12,392 bases of DNA from Candidatus Zixiibacteriota bacterium (GTDB lineage: Bacteria > Zixibacteria > MSB-5A5 > GN15 > FEB-12), in NCBI GenBank assembly GCA_022564135.1, contig JADFLZ010000030.1:1-12392 (forward strand). The letters run 5' to 3'. A program made the position numbers and the translations under genes. Positions 1 to 6,404 of this stretch are shown here, piece after piece. The notes below the pieces were generated by a model, which was given only the letters and a program-made list of their open reading frames with translations, had not been told where the DNA came from and did not search any database. Position 1 is the stretch's first letter; every line of letters begins with the position of its first letter.

Positions 1-1
1 G

Positions 2-427
2 ATAACATCGGCGCGGTGGAGCCCGCGCGGCGACCAGATTGCGATAACCGTGTTCGACGCGGAGGGCAACCGCAGCCTGATGACCATCGACGTGGCCCTC
101 GGCGCGCCGACGCCCGTGCGAGTCGGCGCCGACCTGTCCATCGAGGCCAACGACAGCCGCCTGCCGGTGTGGAGCCCCAACGGTGAAGCGATGGCGTTTA
201 CGTCGCTGCGGGATGACGCGCCCAACGTGTTTGTGGTTGGGTTGCCGGGCGAGGCCGGGCCGGATGGTGTCGTATCGGGCGAGGAGTGGGAAATGGAGAG
301 TCAGAGGACGGAGGACGGAGGACGGAGGACGGAAGTCAGGAGTCAGGGGTCAGGGGTCAGGGGTCAGGAGTCAGGGTTCAGGGATCAGGGGGTAGGGGAA
401 TCACGATCATCTTTATGCGAGGCTTAG
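2..427 (+). CDS. TolB-like PD40 beta-propeller protein, 3' end only
   Basis: The reading frame is open from the window edge, so the N-terminus is missing; a GTG at 50 is internal and not a real start. Two blades typical of the WD40-like PD40 repeat are visible: RWSPRGDQIAIT near positions 14-49, and PVWSPNGEAMAFTS about 45 residues later, followed by DDAPNVFVV. In this family the W-S-P-x-G motif marks repeats of TolB-type propellers, often found in periplasmic or secreted proteins. The propeller fold ends near base 245. The last 40 or so residues are translated 7-bp repeats (304-397) and look like a non-native tail: the original stop was probably lost to, or lies before, the repeat. The stop at 425-427 lies inside the 3' end of the opposing flgK, so the two genes converge and overlap by about 15 bp. 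The exact role is not recognisable. Confidence 0.6.
   Translation: MTSARWSPRGDQIAITVFDAEGNRSLMTIDVALGAPTPVRVGADLSIEANDSRLPVWSPNGEAMAFTSLRDDAPNVFVVGLPGEAGPDGVVSGEEWEMESQRTEDGGRRTEVRSQGSGVRGQESGFRDQGVGESRSSLCEA
304..331. repeat. Tandem repeat, 4 perfect copies of GAGGACG
   Basis: Four head-to-tail perfect copies of the heptamer GAGGACG at 304-310, 311-317, 318-324 and 325-331. A 7-bp unit is not a multiple of three, so the translated product repeats every seven residues (EDGGRRT). It abuts a second, different heptamer array. Confidence 0.93.
335..397. repeat. Degenerate tandem repeat of GTCAGGG, 9 units
   Basis: Nine consecutive 7-bp units starting at 335: GTCAGGA, three GTCAGGG, GTCAGGA, GTCAGGG, then the drifting units TTCAGGG, ATCAGGG and GGTAGGG. 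Copies decay toward the 3' side. It shares its 7-bp period with the preceding array but not its sequence. From general knowledge, such short G-rich heptamers occur between genes in planctomycete genomes; that lineage link is an inference. Confidence 0.92.
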
Positions 428-1228
428 TATTTGATCGATCATTTCGTCAACGATGGAGAGGAATCGCGCGCTGGCTTGAAACATTCGCTGGTAGATCAGC
501 AGATCAATGGCTTCCTCATCCGCGTTCACGCCGCTGAAACTCTGACGTTGTGATTCCAATGTTTCGCGCACCAGCGTGGTGGATCGCACTTGACTGTTGG
601 CTTGATCGACTTTGATCGCCAGTTCTTCAACGTGGCGGCTCCACAACTCGGTGAGGCTCTCGCCACCGAGCGAATCCAACGGTTGATTTCGCAAGGCGAC
701 CAGCACTAAAGCATTGCCGTTGTCGCCGGGAATGTGATTTTGGGCGACGGCCAGCAGATCCACATCGTTAAGCCGCGAGTTCACGGCGATATTCGTCGAG
801 TCCGATCCGGTGAAGTAAGTATTCAATCCAAGCGCCGCCAGCACGCCGCTGGTATCGTCGCTGAACGTGAATTCAAAGTCATTCGAATCGGAAGTGATCC
901 GCAATCGCCCGTCCGCATCGACCACGGCCGAAACGTTCGCCACCGCATTAATGTCGGCGGCCAGACTATTCAGCGTCGTGTCGGTGGCGACGTTGATACC
1001 GTCGAGGTCGATGCTGATCGAGGTAGTCACACGCAGGCCGGTCGATTTCTGCGTCAAGTGGATACGGAAGCTGCCATGCACCGGCGCGAAGCCCAACTCC
1101 GTGTTGGGATCATTCAACGCAAGCGTCGGGTCCACCACTCGGTCAGCGGAGGTCAGCGAGTTGAATCCATCACTTCCCTGACCCTGGCTGTAAACTTTGT
1201 TGAACTCGAAGATCAGGCCGGCGGCGAA
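413..1228 (-). CDS. flgK: Flagellar hook-associated protein FlgK, C-terminal part
   Basis: FlgK (HAP1) joins the flagellar hook to the filament and is exported through the flagellar type III system. The C-terminal end is diagnostic: SGVNADEEAIDLLIYQRMFQASARF followed by LSIVDEMIDQILSL matches the helix that closes FlgK and packs in the D0 core. The frame continues upstream of the GTG at 1138: I read AGLIFEFNKVYSQGQG followed by SDGFNSL at about 1225-1160, which is typical of FlgK just before its central domain. So the GTG at 1138 is not the start. Reading back, an in-frame TGA appears at 1237-1235, right where the sequence changes character, so roughly the N-terminal half (the family is usually 450-650 aa) is absent. 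About 271 residues remain. The GC-rich codon choice is unlike everything after 1229. Confidence 0.85.
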   Translation of the reverse strand, partial: FAAGLIFEFNKVYSQGQGSDGFNSLTSADRVVDPTLALNDPNTELGFAPVHGSFRIHLTQKSTGLRVTTSISIDLDGINVATDTTLNSLAADINAVANVSAVVDADGRLRITSDSNDFEFTFSDDTSGVLAALGLNTYFTGSDSTNIAVNSRLNDVDLLAVAQNHIPGDNGNALVLVALRNQPLDSLGGESLTELWSRHVEELAIKVDQANSQVRSTTLVRETLESQRQSFSGVNADEEAIDLLIYQRMFQASARFLSIVDEMIDQILSLA

Positions 1229-1238
1229 ACTCTCTCAC
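1222..1238. other. Junction between two unrelated sequences (likely contig chimera)
   Basis: Left of this point the minus strand encodes FlgK up to the residues F-A-A-G-L. Right of it the plus strand encodes an enoyl-CoA hydratase from about S-R-N-G-L. Both genes lose their N-terminal portions here, they point away from each other, and there is no intergenic sequence, terminal repeat or transposase between them. Base composition also steps down. A plus-strand frame happens to stay open across the join (734-1771), which hides the break. Confidence 0.8.
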
Positions 1239-1771
1239 GAAACGGCCTGAAACTGATGCAGACAATTCAGGATTTCCCCTGGCCTGTTATTGCAGCTATA
1301 AACGGTTTTGCTTTAGGTGGCGGCTGCGAATTAGCCTTAGCCTGTGATATCAGGCTGGCCTCGACCAAAGCCAGGCTGGGGCAGCCCGAAGTCAGTCTCG
1401 GTCTTATTCCGGGCTATGGCGGCACCCAGAGATTAGCCCGTATAGTGGGACGAGGCAAAGCGATGCAGTTAATTTTAAGCGGTGCTACGATAAGAGCCGA
1501 TGAAGCTTACCGCATTGGTTTAGTCGATGAAATTTGTGAGCCTGAAGAGCTGATGGACAAAGCTCAGGCTATGGCCGATGAGATAGCCTCCAAAGGACCT
1601 CTGGCCATCAAGAAAGCCAAAGAATGTATAAACGGCGGTCTTGAAATGACTCTTGCTGAGGGCTGCCAGCTCGAGATGAAAAAATTTGGTGAAGTTTGCG
1701 GCACCAGCGACAAGACCGAAGGCACTAAAGCATTCATGGAAAAGCGCAAACCTGATTTCAAAGGCAATTAG
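1229..1771 (+). CDS. Enoyl-CoA hydratase/crotonase, N-terminally truncated
   Basis: Crotonase-family enzymes hydrate trans-2-enoyl-CoA to 3-hydroxyacyl-CoA in beta-oxidation and related pathways. The visible 180 residues carry the core PVIAAINGFALGGGCELALA and then CDIRLAS, with the GGG oxyanion-hole loop and first catalytic Glu (in GCE), followed by LGQPEVSLGLIPGYGGTQRL with the second catalytic Glu (in QPE). The C-terminal trimerisation helices and the ending KAFMEKRKPDFKGN are intact. The usual length is about 260 aa; the first 80 or so, including the FxAGAD half of the oxyanion hole, are missing at the contig junction. The open frame extends back to 734, but that part is antisense to flgK and not protein. 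The stop is 14 bp before the LysE-family gene, so they are probably co-transcribed. The exact substrate cannot be told. Confidence 0.85.
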   Translation, partial: TLSRNGLKLMQTIQDFPWPVIAAINGFALGGGCELALACDIRLASTKARLGQPEVSLGLIPGYGGTQRLARIVGRGKAMQLILSGATIRADEAYRIGLVDEICEPEELMDKAQAMADEIASKGPLAIKKAKECINGGLEMTLAEGCQLEMKKFGEVCGTSDKTEGTKAFMEKRKPDFKGN

Positions 1772-1785
1772 TCAGGGCCGATTTA

Positions 1786-2427
1786 ATGGATTTAAGCTGG
1801 GTATTCTTTAACTCATTTATAGTCGGCTTTTCGGGGGCAATGATGCCCGGCCCGCTTTTGGTAGTCGGTATTTCTGAAACACCCCGCCATGGCTGGCGCA
1901 CCGGCATAATTATATCTGTGGGTCATGCTATTGCTGAAATAGGGGTGGTGTTAGTGCTGGTGCTGGGCCTTGCCGCCTTTGCCAAAGACGAGTTAGTGAC
2001 TCAAGTCATAGCAATTGTTGGCGGCGCGGCGTTAATCCTGATGGGTCTGTCCATGGGCCGGGACATTTTAAAAAATAGTCTGAGTTATGATTCAATCGAC
2101 AGTTCGCAAAAAGGCAGCCGCCGGCTGCTGGCCGGTAAGGGAATTACTGCCACTCTTTCAAATCCGTTCTGGTTTGTCTGGTGGGGAACGGTCGGACTGA
2201 GTCTGCTGGTAGATTCGCAGCGTCTGGGAACACAGGGGCCGATTGTGTTTTATTTCGGGCACATTTTGTCTGATTTTGTCTGGTACACGGCCGTCAGTAT
2301 TATTTTATGGAGCGGCAGAAAACTATTTGTAGGGAAAGTTCTTAAGTCAATGATTTTAGCCTGTGCGGTTTTTCTGATTTATCTGGGGATTACTTTTCTG
2401 ATAACCGGACTATCGAGTTTTACTTAA
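1786..2427 (+). CDS. LysE-family amino-acid/metabolite exporter
   Basis: A 213-aa inner-membrane protein of the LysE/RhtB translocator superfamily, which exports amino acids or similar small solutes. It begins with the family hallmark GFSGAMMPGPLLVVGIS (residues 14-30), where the A-x-x-P-G-P motif sits in the first helix, then a glycine-bearing second helix (about 39-62). Further hydrophobic helices lie at about 70-92, 126-142, 153-175 and 185-208, giving the expected six. SNPFWFVWWGT (125-135) corresponds to the conserved N-P-x-x-x-x-F/W region of the middle of the family. Length is normal. The ATG at 1786 is 14 bp after the hydratase stop with no obvious Shine-Dalgarno sequence. The stop at 2425-2427 overlaps the end of the convergent thpR by 8 bp. 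The substrate is unknown. Confidence 0.85.
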   Translation: MDLSWVFFNSFIVGFSGAMMPGPLLVVGISETPRHGWRTGIIISVGHAIAEIGVVLVLVLGLAAFAKDELVTQVIAIVGGAALILMGLSMGRDILKNSLSYDSIDSSQKGSRRLLAGKGITATLSNPFWFVWWGTVGLSLLVDSQRLGTQGPIVFYFGHILSDFVWYTAVSIILWSGRKLFVGKVLKSMILACAVFLIYLGITFLITGLSSFT

Positions 2428-2974
2428 ACAAGGCTTCATGAAGTCTCTCATAAATCGGACCGCGCGGTGTCAGCGTAGATTTAAACAAGGTCAGCCTGTC
2501 GATTTGAAAAGGCATCGCTTCGATTTTATAATTCTCAATAAAATGCGCCAGCTGCGGCAGCGACTGTGGTTTTTTGACCCGGCCTAAAGTAAGATGCGGC
2601 CGGAACTTTCTGGTTTCTTTGTCATAGCCTAATTTGTGTACCCGCTGGTCAAGGCTGCCGGCCAGCCGCTCCAGTTCAGTATGGTCTCCGTCAAGGCCGG
2701 CCCATAATGCTCTGGGGCGAATCAGGTTGGGGAAGCCGCCAATTTTAGATAATTTAAAATCCAGAATATTGGTTTCCTGTGAAGTTTCATCAATTAATTG
2801 TGAAAGATGCTCGACTAATGATTCGTCTGTTTCGCCCAGGAATTTAATTGTCAGGTGTATGTTCTCTGGCTTGACCCATCTGACATTGCCGGCTACGCTC
2901 TTTAGCTGATAAATTATATTGGCCAGTTCAGTTTCAACTTGCCGGCTGATTGGTGTGGCGATAAATAAGCGCAT
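2420..2974 (-). CDS. thpR: RNA 2',3'-cyclic phosphodiesterase (2H phosphoesterase)
   Basis: ThpR (LigT) opens 2',3'-cyclic phosphate ends of RNA and can ligate tRNA half-molecules with a 2'-5' bond in vitro. Both signature H-x-T-x motifs of the 2H superfamily are present: HLTI at residues 40-43 (within ENIHLTIKFLGE) and HLTL at 127-130 (within RPHLTLGRV). The N-terminal MRLFIA is standard and the 184-aa length is normal. The ATG at 2974 lies 11 bp after the cinA stop, so this is the last gene of the pgsA-pgpA-cinA-thpR run. There is no strong Shine-Dalgarno sequence. In many bacteria recA follows in this cluster; here the convergent exporter gene ends it instead. Confidence 0.93.
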   Translation of the reverse strand: MRLFIATPISRQVETELANIIYQLKSVAGNVRWVKPENIHLTIKFLGETDESLVEHLSQLIDETSQETNILDFKLSKIGGFPNLIRPRALWAGLDGDHTELERLAGSLDQRVHKLGYDKETRKFRPHLTLGRVKKPQSLPQLAHFIENYKIEAMPFQIDRLTLFKSTLTPRGPIYERLHEALFK

Positions 2975-2985
2975 TATTTTTTATT

Positions 2986-4236
2986 CTATTCTATCTCTAA
3001 ATCCAGAATATCTTTTCGCAGTAATTCTAAAGCTGCATAAGAAGCGCGGGCACGGTTTGTTTCACGGTCTCGGCCGAAATTAAATTCTTTGGCAAATGAC
3101 TTATGGGCCGAAGCAAGGCCAATAAAAGTCAGGCCGACCGGTTTTTCGTCTGTACCGCCGCCCGGACCGGCCACGCCGGTTATCGACAGGGCGAAATCAG
3201 CAGAGAAACGCTTTCTGGCGCCAAGCGCCATTTCTATGGCTGTCTCTGCTGATACTGCTCCATATTTATTCAGAGTAGTCTTCTTTACGCCAAGCTCCGA
3301 TACTTTGACATCATTAGAATAAGCGATTATGCCTCCGGCAAAATATTTTGATGAGCCTGGCACCGACGTTATAATCTCGCCAAGTTTGCCGCCGGTGCAG
3401 GATTCTGCTACTGCCAAAGATTTGTCATTGTCACTTAAGAGCTGTCCAGTTACCGACTGCAGGCTGTCGCTGTCATAGCCATATACAAATCTGCCGACTT
3501 TTTTTTCAATCTGCTTGACCAGTTTTTGCGCTTTGTTTTCGGCCTTTTCTTTGCTGTCAGCTGTGGCTACTATGCGCAAATCGACGCCGCTCTCTGATGG
3601 CAGATAGGCCAGCTTGACCCCCGGCTCTATTTCTAATTCAGCTGAGATAATCTCTGCCAGAGACGATTCAACTATACCGTTTAAGCGCAGGGTCGTAATT
3701 TTTATGGCCTGGCCAAAATTTTGTTTAGCCAAAAACGGGATTACTTCGTTATCCAATACATGACGCATCTCGGTGGGTACCCCGGGCAGGGAAATAAAAT
3801 AATAGTCATTTTCGATGATTCCAATGCCAGCCGCCGAGCCGATATCGTTTTTGAAAATCGTTGAATTATTTGGCAGCAGTGCCTGTTCTTCGTTGATGGC
3901 AGGCATTTCTATGCCGCGTCTGTGGTAGCGCTCACGTATTTCTTCAAGCAGCTGTTCATTTAAAACCAGCTGCCTTTTAAAAAATTTGACCAACACTTTT
4001 TTGGTCAGGTCATCATCGGTCGGTCCCAGACCGCCGGTAGTGATTACCAGCTGTGCTCGCTTTAAGGCGTGTCTGATGGTTTCTTCGATTCTCTCGAGCG
4101 AATCGCCGACCGTACTCTTAAACTGAACCGAGAGACCGATGCCGCTCAGCTTTCTGGCAATGTAGCCGGCATTGGTATCGGTAGTTTCTCCCAGCAGCAG
4201 TTCATCGCCGATGGTTATAATTTCAGCAATTATCAT
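2986..4236 (-). CDS. cinA: CinA, nicotinamide-nucleotide amidase / competence-damage protein
   Basis: Two-domain CinA, 416 aa, normal length. The N-terminal MoaB/MogA-like (COG1058) domain, associated with ADP-ribose pyrophosphatase activity, starts MIIAEIITIGDELLLGET and carries TTGGLGPTDDDLT at 66-78 and PGVPTEM at 151-157. The C-terminal PncC-type domain deamidates NMN to nicotinic acid mononucleotide in pyridine nucleotide recycling; it shows AESCTGG at 277-283 with the expected catalytic Ser279, and TGVAGPGGGT at 353-362. All motif residues are intact. The ATG overlaps the pgpA TGA in an ATGA (4236-4233), indicating translational coupling, and the downstream thpR starts 11 bp after its stop. 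The competence link implied by the name is historical and not shown by this sequence. Confidence 0.96.
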   Translation of the reverse strand: MIIAEIITIGDELLLGETTDTNAGYIARKLSGIGLSVQFKSTVGDSLERIEETIRHALKRAQLVITTGGLGPTDDDLTKKVLVKFFKRQLVLNEQLLEEIRERYHRRGIEMPAINEEQALLPNNSTIFKNDIGSAAGIGIIENDYYFISLPGVPTEMRHVLDNEVIPFLAKQNFGQAIKITTLRLNGIVESSLAEIISAELEIEPGVKLAYLPSESGVDLRIVATADSKEKAENKAQKLVKQIEKKVGRFVYGYDSDSLQSVTGQLLSDNDKSLAVAESCTGGKLGEIITSVPGSSKYFAGGIIAYSNDVKVSELGVKKTTLNKYGAVSAETAIEMALGARKRFSADFALSITGVAGPGGGTDEKPVGLTFIGLASAHKSFAKEFNFGRDRETNRARASYAALELLRKDILDLEIE

Positions 4237-4697
4237 ATTGAACTCGACTGCTTAATCAGCCAGATTATGAGATGCGTGACCAGATTTGACTGCACTCCGG
4301 CTACGACATCATCCATGGTTATGCCCCAGCCTGCGGGCAGCTGCTCGGCTTGTCTGGCAGGATAAATTTTTACGACATCCAGCGCTCTGAAAACAAAGAA
4401 AGCGATGGCATAGTTAATAAGAGAATAAGGCACAAACAACAGCGTAATAAACATGCCGGCCCATTCGTCGATGACTATTTTGCGGGCATCATGCCCCAGC
4501 TCTTTTTCAGCCTCTCCGGCAGACCAGACCGAAACAATAGTGGCAGCTGTCGCTGCAATAATCAGCCCAAGCTGATTATTTTGAATCAGAAAAAAAGCTA
4601 TCAGCCAGGGCGGGATAGAGCCAAAGGTGCCGGGTGTAATCGGGAAATAGCCCGACCAAAAACCTGTGGCTAACATTCTGGCTGTGAATTTTTTCAT
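4233..4697 (-). CDS. pgpA: Phosphatidylglycerophosphatase A
   Basis: PgpA dephosphorylates phosphatidylglycerol phosphate to phosphatidylglycerol at the inner membrane, the step after PgsA. The 154-aa protein has the family landmarks in order: GYFPITPGTFGSIP (16-29), IVIDEWAGM (74-82) with the D-E pair, FRALDVVKIYPARQAEQLP (103-121) and GWGITMDDVVAG (123-134) with the D-D pair. Hydrophobic stretches at about 30-57, 83-103 and 139-149 fit membrane association. It begins 7 bp after the pgsA stop with no clear Shine-Dalgarno sequence, and its TGA overlaps the cinA ATG. Its place directly behind pgsA supports the assignment: the two genes make consecutive steps of one pathway. Confidence 0.95.
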   Translation of the reverse strand: MKKFTARMLATGFWSGYFPITPGTFGSIPPWLIAFFLIQNNQLGLIIAATAATIVSVWSAGEAEKELGHDARKIVIDEWAGMFITLLFVPYSLINYAIAFFVFRALDVVKIYPARQAEQLPAGWGITMDDVVAGVQSNLVTHLIIWLIKQSSSI

Positions 4698-4704
4698 TCT
4701 GATT

Positions 4705-5292
4705 TTATTTCAGCACTTTCTTGATCATGTAAGAATATTTTACAATATAGTCGATGCCGGTGCCGACAGTAATGGCAGCTGTAAACCAGAGCATCAGATT
4801 AAAATAATAGCGGTAATCAAACGAAAACAACTCCAGCGCCGGGCTGTCAAAATACTCAAGCGACTTCACGAAATTTATATAAAGAAGAACCACTCCCACC
4901 AGGCTTATCTGGATAAAAGTTTTCACTTTGGCCCACCAGGTGGGAGGAATGACGACGCTGCTGTAAGCTGCCAAAAGCCTCAGTCCTGTAATCAAAAACT
5001 CACGACCTATTATCAGCATAACCGGCAGGGGCGAAACATAGCCCAGTGCAATAAATGATATCAAAGCGCTTGATACTAAAATCTTATCAGCCAATGGGTC
5101 CATAAACCGCCCGAAACCGGTTATTATTCCGAACTTGCGGGCGTAGTAGCCATCAATCAAATCAGTCAGAGCGGCTACCATGAAAAGCCCCAGCGAGAGC
5201 AGCCTCCAGTAAAAGCTGTCTAAAATGAAGAAGTACATAAAGAAAGGAGCGATTATTATGCGCAGTAGAGTCAGCTTATTGGGCAGGTTCAT
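4705..5292 (-). CDS. pgsA: CDP-diacylglycerol-glycerol-3-phosphate 3-phosphatidyltransferase
   Basis: PgsA makes phosphatidylglycerol phosphate from CDP-diacylglycerol and glycerol-3-phosphate in the inner membrane. The CDP-alcohol phosphotransferase signature D-x2-D-G-x2-A-R-x8-G-x3-D-x3-D is complete: D44, D47, G48, A51, R52, G61, D65 and D69. The opening MNLPNKLTLLRI is characteristic of the family and fixes the start at the ATG at 5292-5290. Length 195 aa is normal and several membrane helices are evident (about 7-24, 30-43, 71-96, 125-141, 164-183). It heads the run pgsA-pgpA-cinA-thpR. A promoter-like site lies immediately upstream (5302-5330), so close that the message would have almost no leader. 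Confidence 0.95.
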   Translation of the reverse strand: MNLPNKLTLLRIIIAPFFMYFFILDSFYWRLLSLGLFMVAALTDLIDGYYARKFGIITGFGRFMDPLADKILVSSALISFIALGYVSPLPVMLIIGREFLITGLRLLAAYSSVVIPPTWWAKVKTFIQISLVGVVLLYINFVKSLEYFDSPALELFSFDYRYYFNLMLWFTAAITVGTGIDYIVKYSYMIKKVLK

Positions 5293-5301
5293 AGGCTTAA
5301 A

Positions 5302-5330
5302 AAGGTATCAGCAATCTGACTGACTGTCAA
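5302..5330 (-). promoter_or_regulatory. Probable promoter of the pgsA run
   Basis: On the minus strand there is a perfect -35 TTGACA (5330-5325), a 17-bp spacer and a -10 TACCTT (5307-5302) preceded by TG at the extended -10 position. The expected start of transcription (about 5295) is only a few bases before the pgsA ATG, so the message would be nearly leaderless, in keeping with the lack of a Shine-Dalgarno sequence. Confidence 0.55.
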
Positions 5331-5368
5331 TCTCCATTGCAGGACGATCCAGACAGGTAATATTCTTA

Positions 5369-5632
5369 TCAGTTATTTGCCAGAAGATATATGGTAATGC
5401 GGTCGATCTGTTCGCCGGTGAGTTTTGCCTGTTCACCATACTTTCTTACCAGAGGAGGCCACTCTTCGTCACTTTTATCTGTTGGCTTGGGAAGAGTGTG
5501 ACAGCTCTGACAGGAAGCTGCAAAAAGGCGGCTGTTTGGGGTAGACTCTTCATCTACAATTGATCCGCCGCAGCCATGCGATAGAGCGATAATCAGTCCG
5601 AAAAGAAGTGCGCTGGTAACTCTTGATATCAC
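5369..5632 (-). CDS. Small monohaem cytochrome c lipoprotein
   Basis: An 87-aa exported protein. An N-terminal hydrophobic segment (about 6-19) is followed by LSHGC at 17-21, a plausible but not ideal lipobox placing the lipid on C21. One haem c site, CQSCH, sits at 41-45, followed by TLPKP, a tryptophan (EEWPPLV, 56-62) and a closing helix LTGEQIDRITIYLL. This C-terminal pattern resembles the small haem domains of dihaem-type c cytochromes. There is no methionine after the haem motif, so the sixth iron ligand is not the usual Met. The GTG start at 5632 overlaps the upstream gene's TGA as GTGA, implying translational coupling. Electron carrier at the membrane is the likely role; donor and acceptor are unknown. 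Confidence 0.75.
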   Translation of the reverse strand: MISRVTSALLFGLIIALSHGCGGSIVDEESTPNSRLFAASCQSCHTLPKPTDKSDEEWPPLVRKYGEQAKLTGEQIDRITIYLLANN

Positions 5633-6345
5633 AGTCCGATTCCCATCAGGAAGCGGGCTCTGGCATCGTCGCTGTCGTCAGTAATCCCCCAGGCATAGCC
5701 AAAGCTATACCAGACAGGGCCTGAAGCGAACGAGAAGGTCGGTCCCAGATAGGAAGCTGTTTCGTTATCGGCATTTTTGATAAGTTCGTATCTACTGGTA
5801 GACTCTACTCCTATTGACCATTTGTAGCTGAGTTCATAGCTCAGGCCAATATCCAGCCCATATTCGTGTCGGGGGTCACCCGGCGCCCAGAAAAATTCAT
5901 AGACCGGGTTTATGGCGATAGAAAGTTTATCGAAGTCAGATCCAAATATCAATTTGGCTTCGAGTTTATTTTGAGCTTTGAGATCTATTTTCCTTCTGTA
6001 TTCAATATAGAAAACAGGGGCGAATTTCTTACTGCCGGCGTTATGTAGCCGGAACCTGGTGCGCAGCTGAAAAGCATCCCATTTGAGCGCTTCGTTTTCG
6101 TTCTGGCTGAAAATTTGATAAATTGATAAATCCCAATTAGGAGCCAGGCCGTGTTCAATTTCCAGACGGTATTCCCAGCTGTCGGTGGTGCTCAGTTTAG
6201 TTGTCTGATAAAACTCAAGGTCTACTCCGTCAGGCTGCTGCAAAATTGGCTGATAGGTCCAGACAAACTTTCTGCGGTCAGCGTTAGCTGCAGAGGCTGC
6301 TATAAGAATTATCAAAGCCGCCAGGAAGATTTTTCTGAAGTACAT
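5629..6345 (-). CDS. Predicted outer-membrane beta-barrel protein
   Basis: A 238-aa secreted protein with a good signal peptide (MYFRKIFLAALIILIAASAA, then NADRRKF; cleavage probably after the A in ANA). The mature part is made of short alternating amphipathic strands rich in aromatics, such as WEYRLEIEHGLAPNWDLSIY, FQLRTRFRLH, APVFYIEYRRKI and FSFASGPVWYSFGYAWGI, and ends in RARFLMGIGL, all in keeping with a small outer-membrane barrel. The frame extends back to a TTG at 6369, but I choose the ATG at 6345-6343 because GGAG stands 9 bases before it and it gives a clean signal peptide. Followed by the cytochrome lipoprotein with a GTGA overlap. I do not recognise a named family; function is unknown. 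Confidence 0.7.
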   Translation of the reverse strand: MYFRKIFLAALIILIAASAANADRRKFVWTYQPILQQPDGVDLEFYQTTKLSTTDSWEYRLEIEHGLAPNWDLSIYQIFSQNENEALKWDAFQLRTRFRLHNAGSKKFAPVFYIEYRRKIDLKAQNKLEAKLIFGSDFDKLSIAINPVYEFFWAPGDPRHEYGLDIGLSYELSYKWSIGVESTSRYELIKNADNETASYLGPTFSFASGPVWYSFGYAWGITDDSDDARARFLMGIGL

Positions 6346-6368
6346 TTGTATACTCTCCACTGTTTTCA

Positions 6369-6374
6369 ATTATA
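6369..6374 (-). promoter_or_regulatory. Consensus -10 box (TATAAT) of the barrel/cytochrome unit
   Basis: A perfect TATAAT on the minus strand. Transcription would begin near 6362, giving a leader of about 17 nt that just includes the GGAG ribosome-binding site at 6358-6355. No good -35 is visible at 16-18 bp; that region is taken up by the palindrome at 6378-6404, which suggests a regulated promoter. Confidence 0.55.
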
Positions 6375-6377
6375 ACG

Positions 6378-6404
6378 GCTAAATGAAAACCATTTTCATT
6401 TAGC
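6378..6404. promoter_or_regulatory. Perfect 12-bp palindromic operator, Fur-box-like
   Basis: Arms GCTAAATGAAAA (6378-6389) and TTTTCATTTAGC (6393-6404) are exact inverted repeats around a 3-base centre, CCA. The core TGAAAAC-C-ATTTTCA matches the 7-1-7 Fur consensus TGATAAT-N-ATTATCA at 11 of 14 positions. It lies between the expected -35 and -10 of the barrel/cytochrome promoter, the classic place for a repressor. A Fur-family regulator (iron, or another metal) is the inference. A T-run after the right arm (6405-6409) means a weak plus-strand terminator cannot be excluded, but no plus-strand gene ends here. Confidence 0.6.

Noticed and set aside
304..397. CRISPR-like appearance of the repeat region
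   Set aside because: Units are 7 bp and contiguous, with no spacers; this is a simple tandem repeat.
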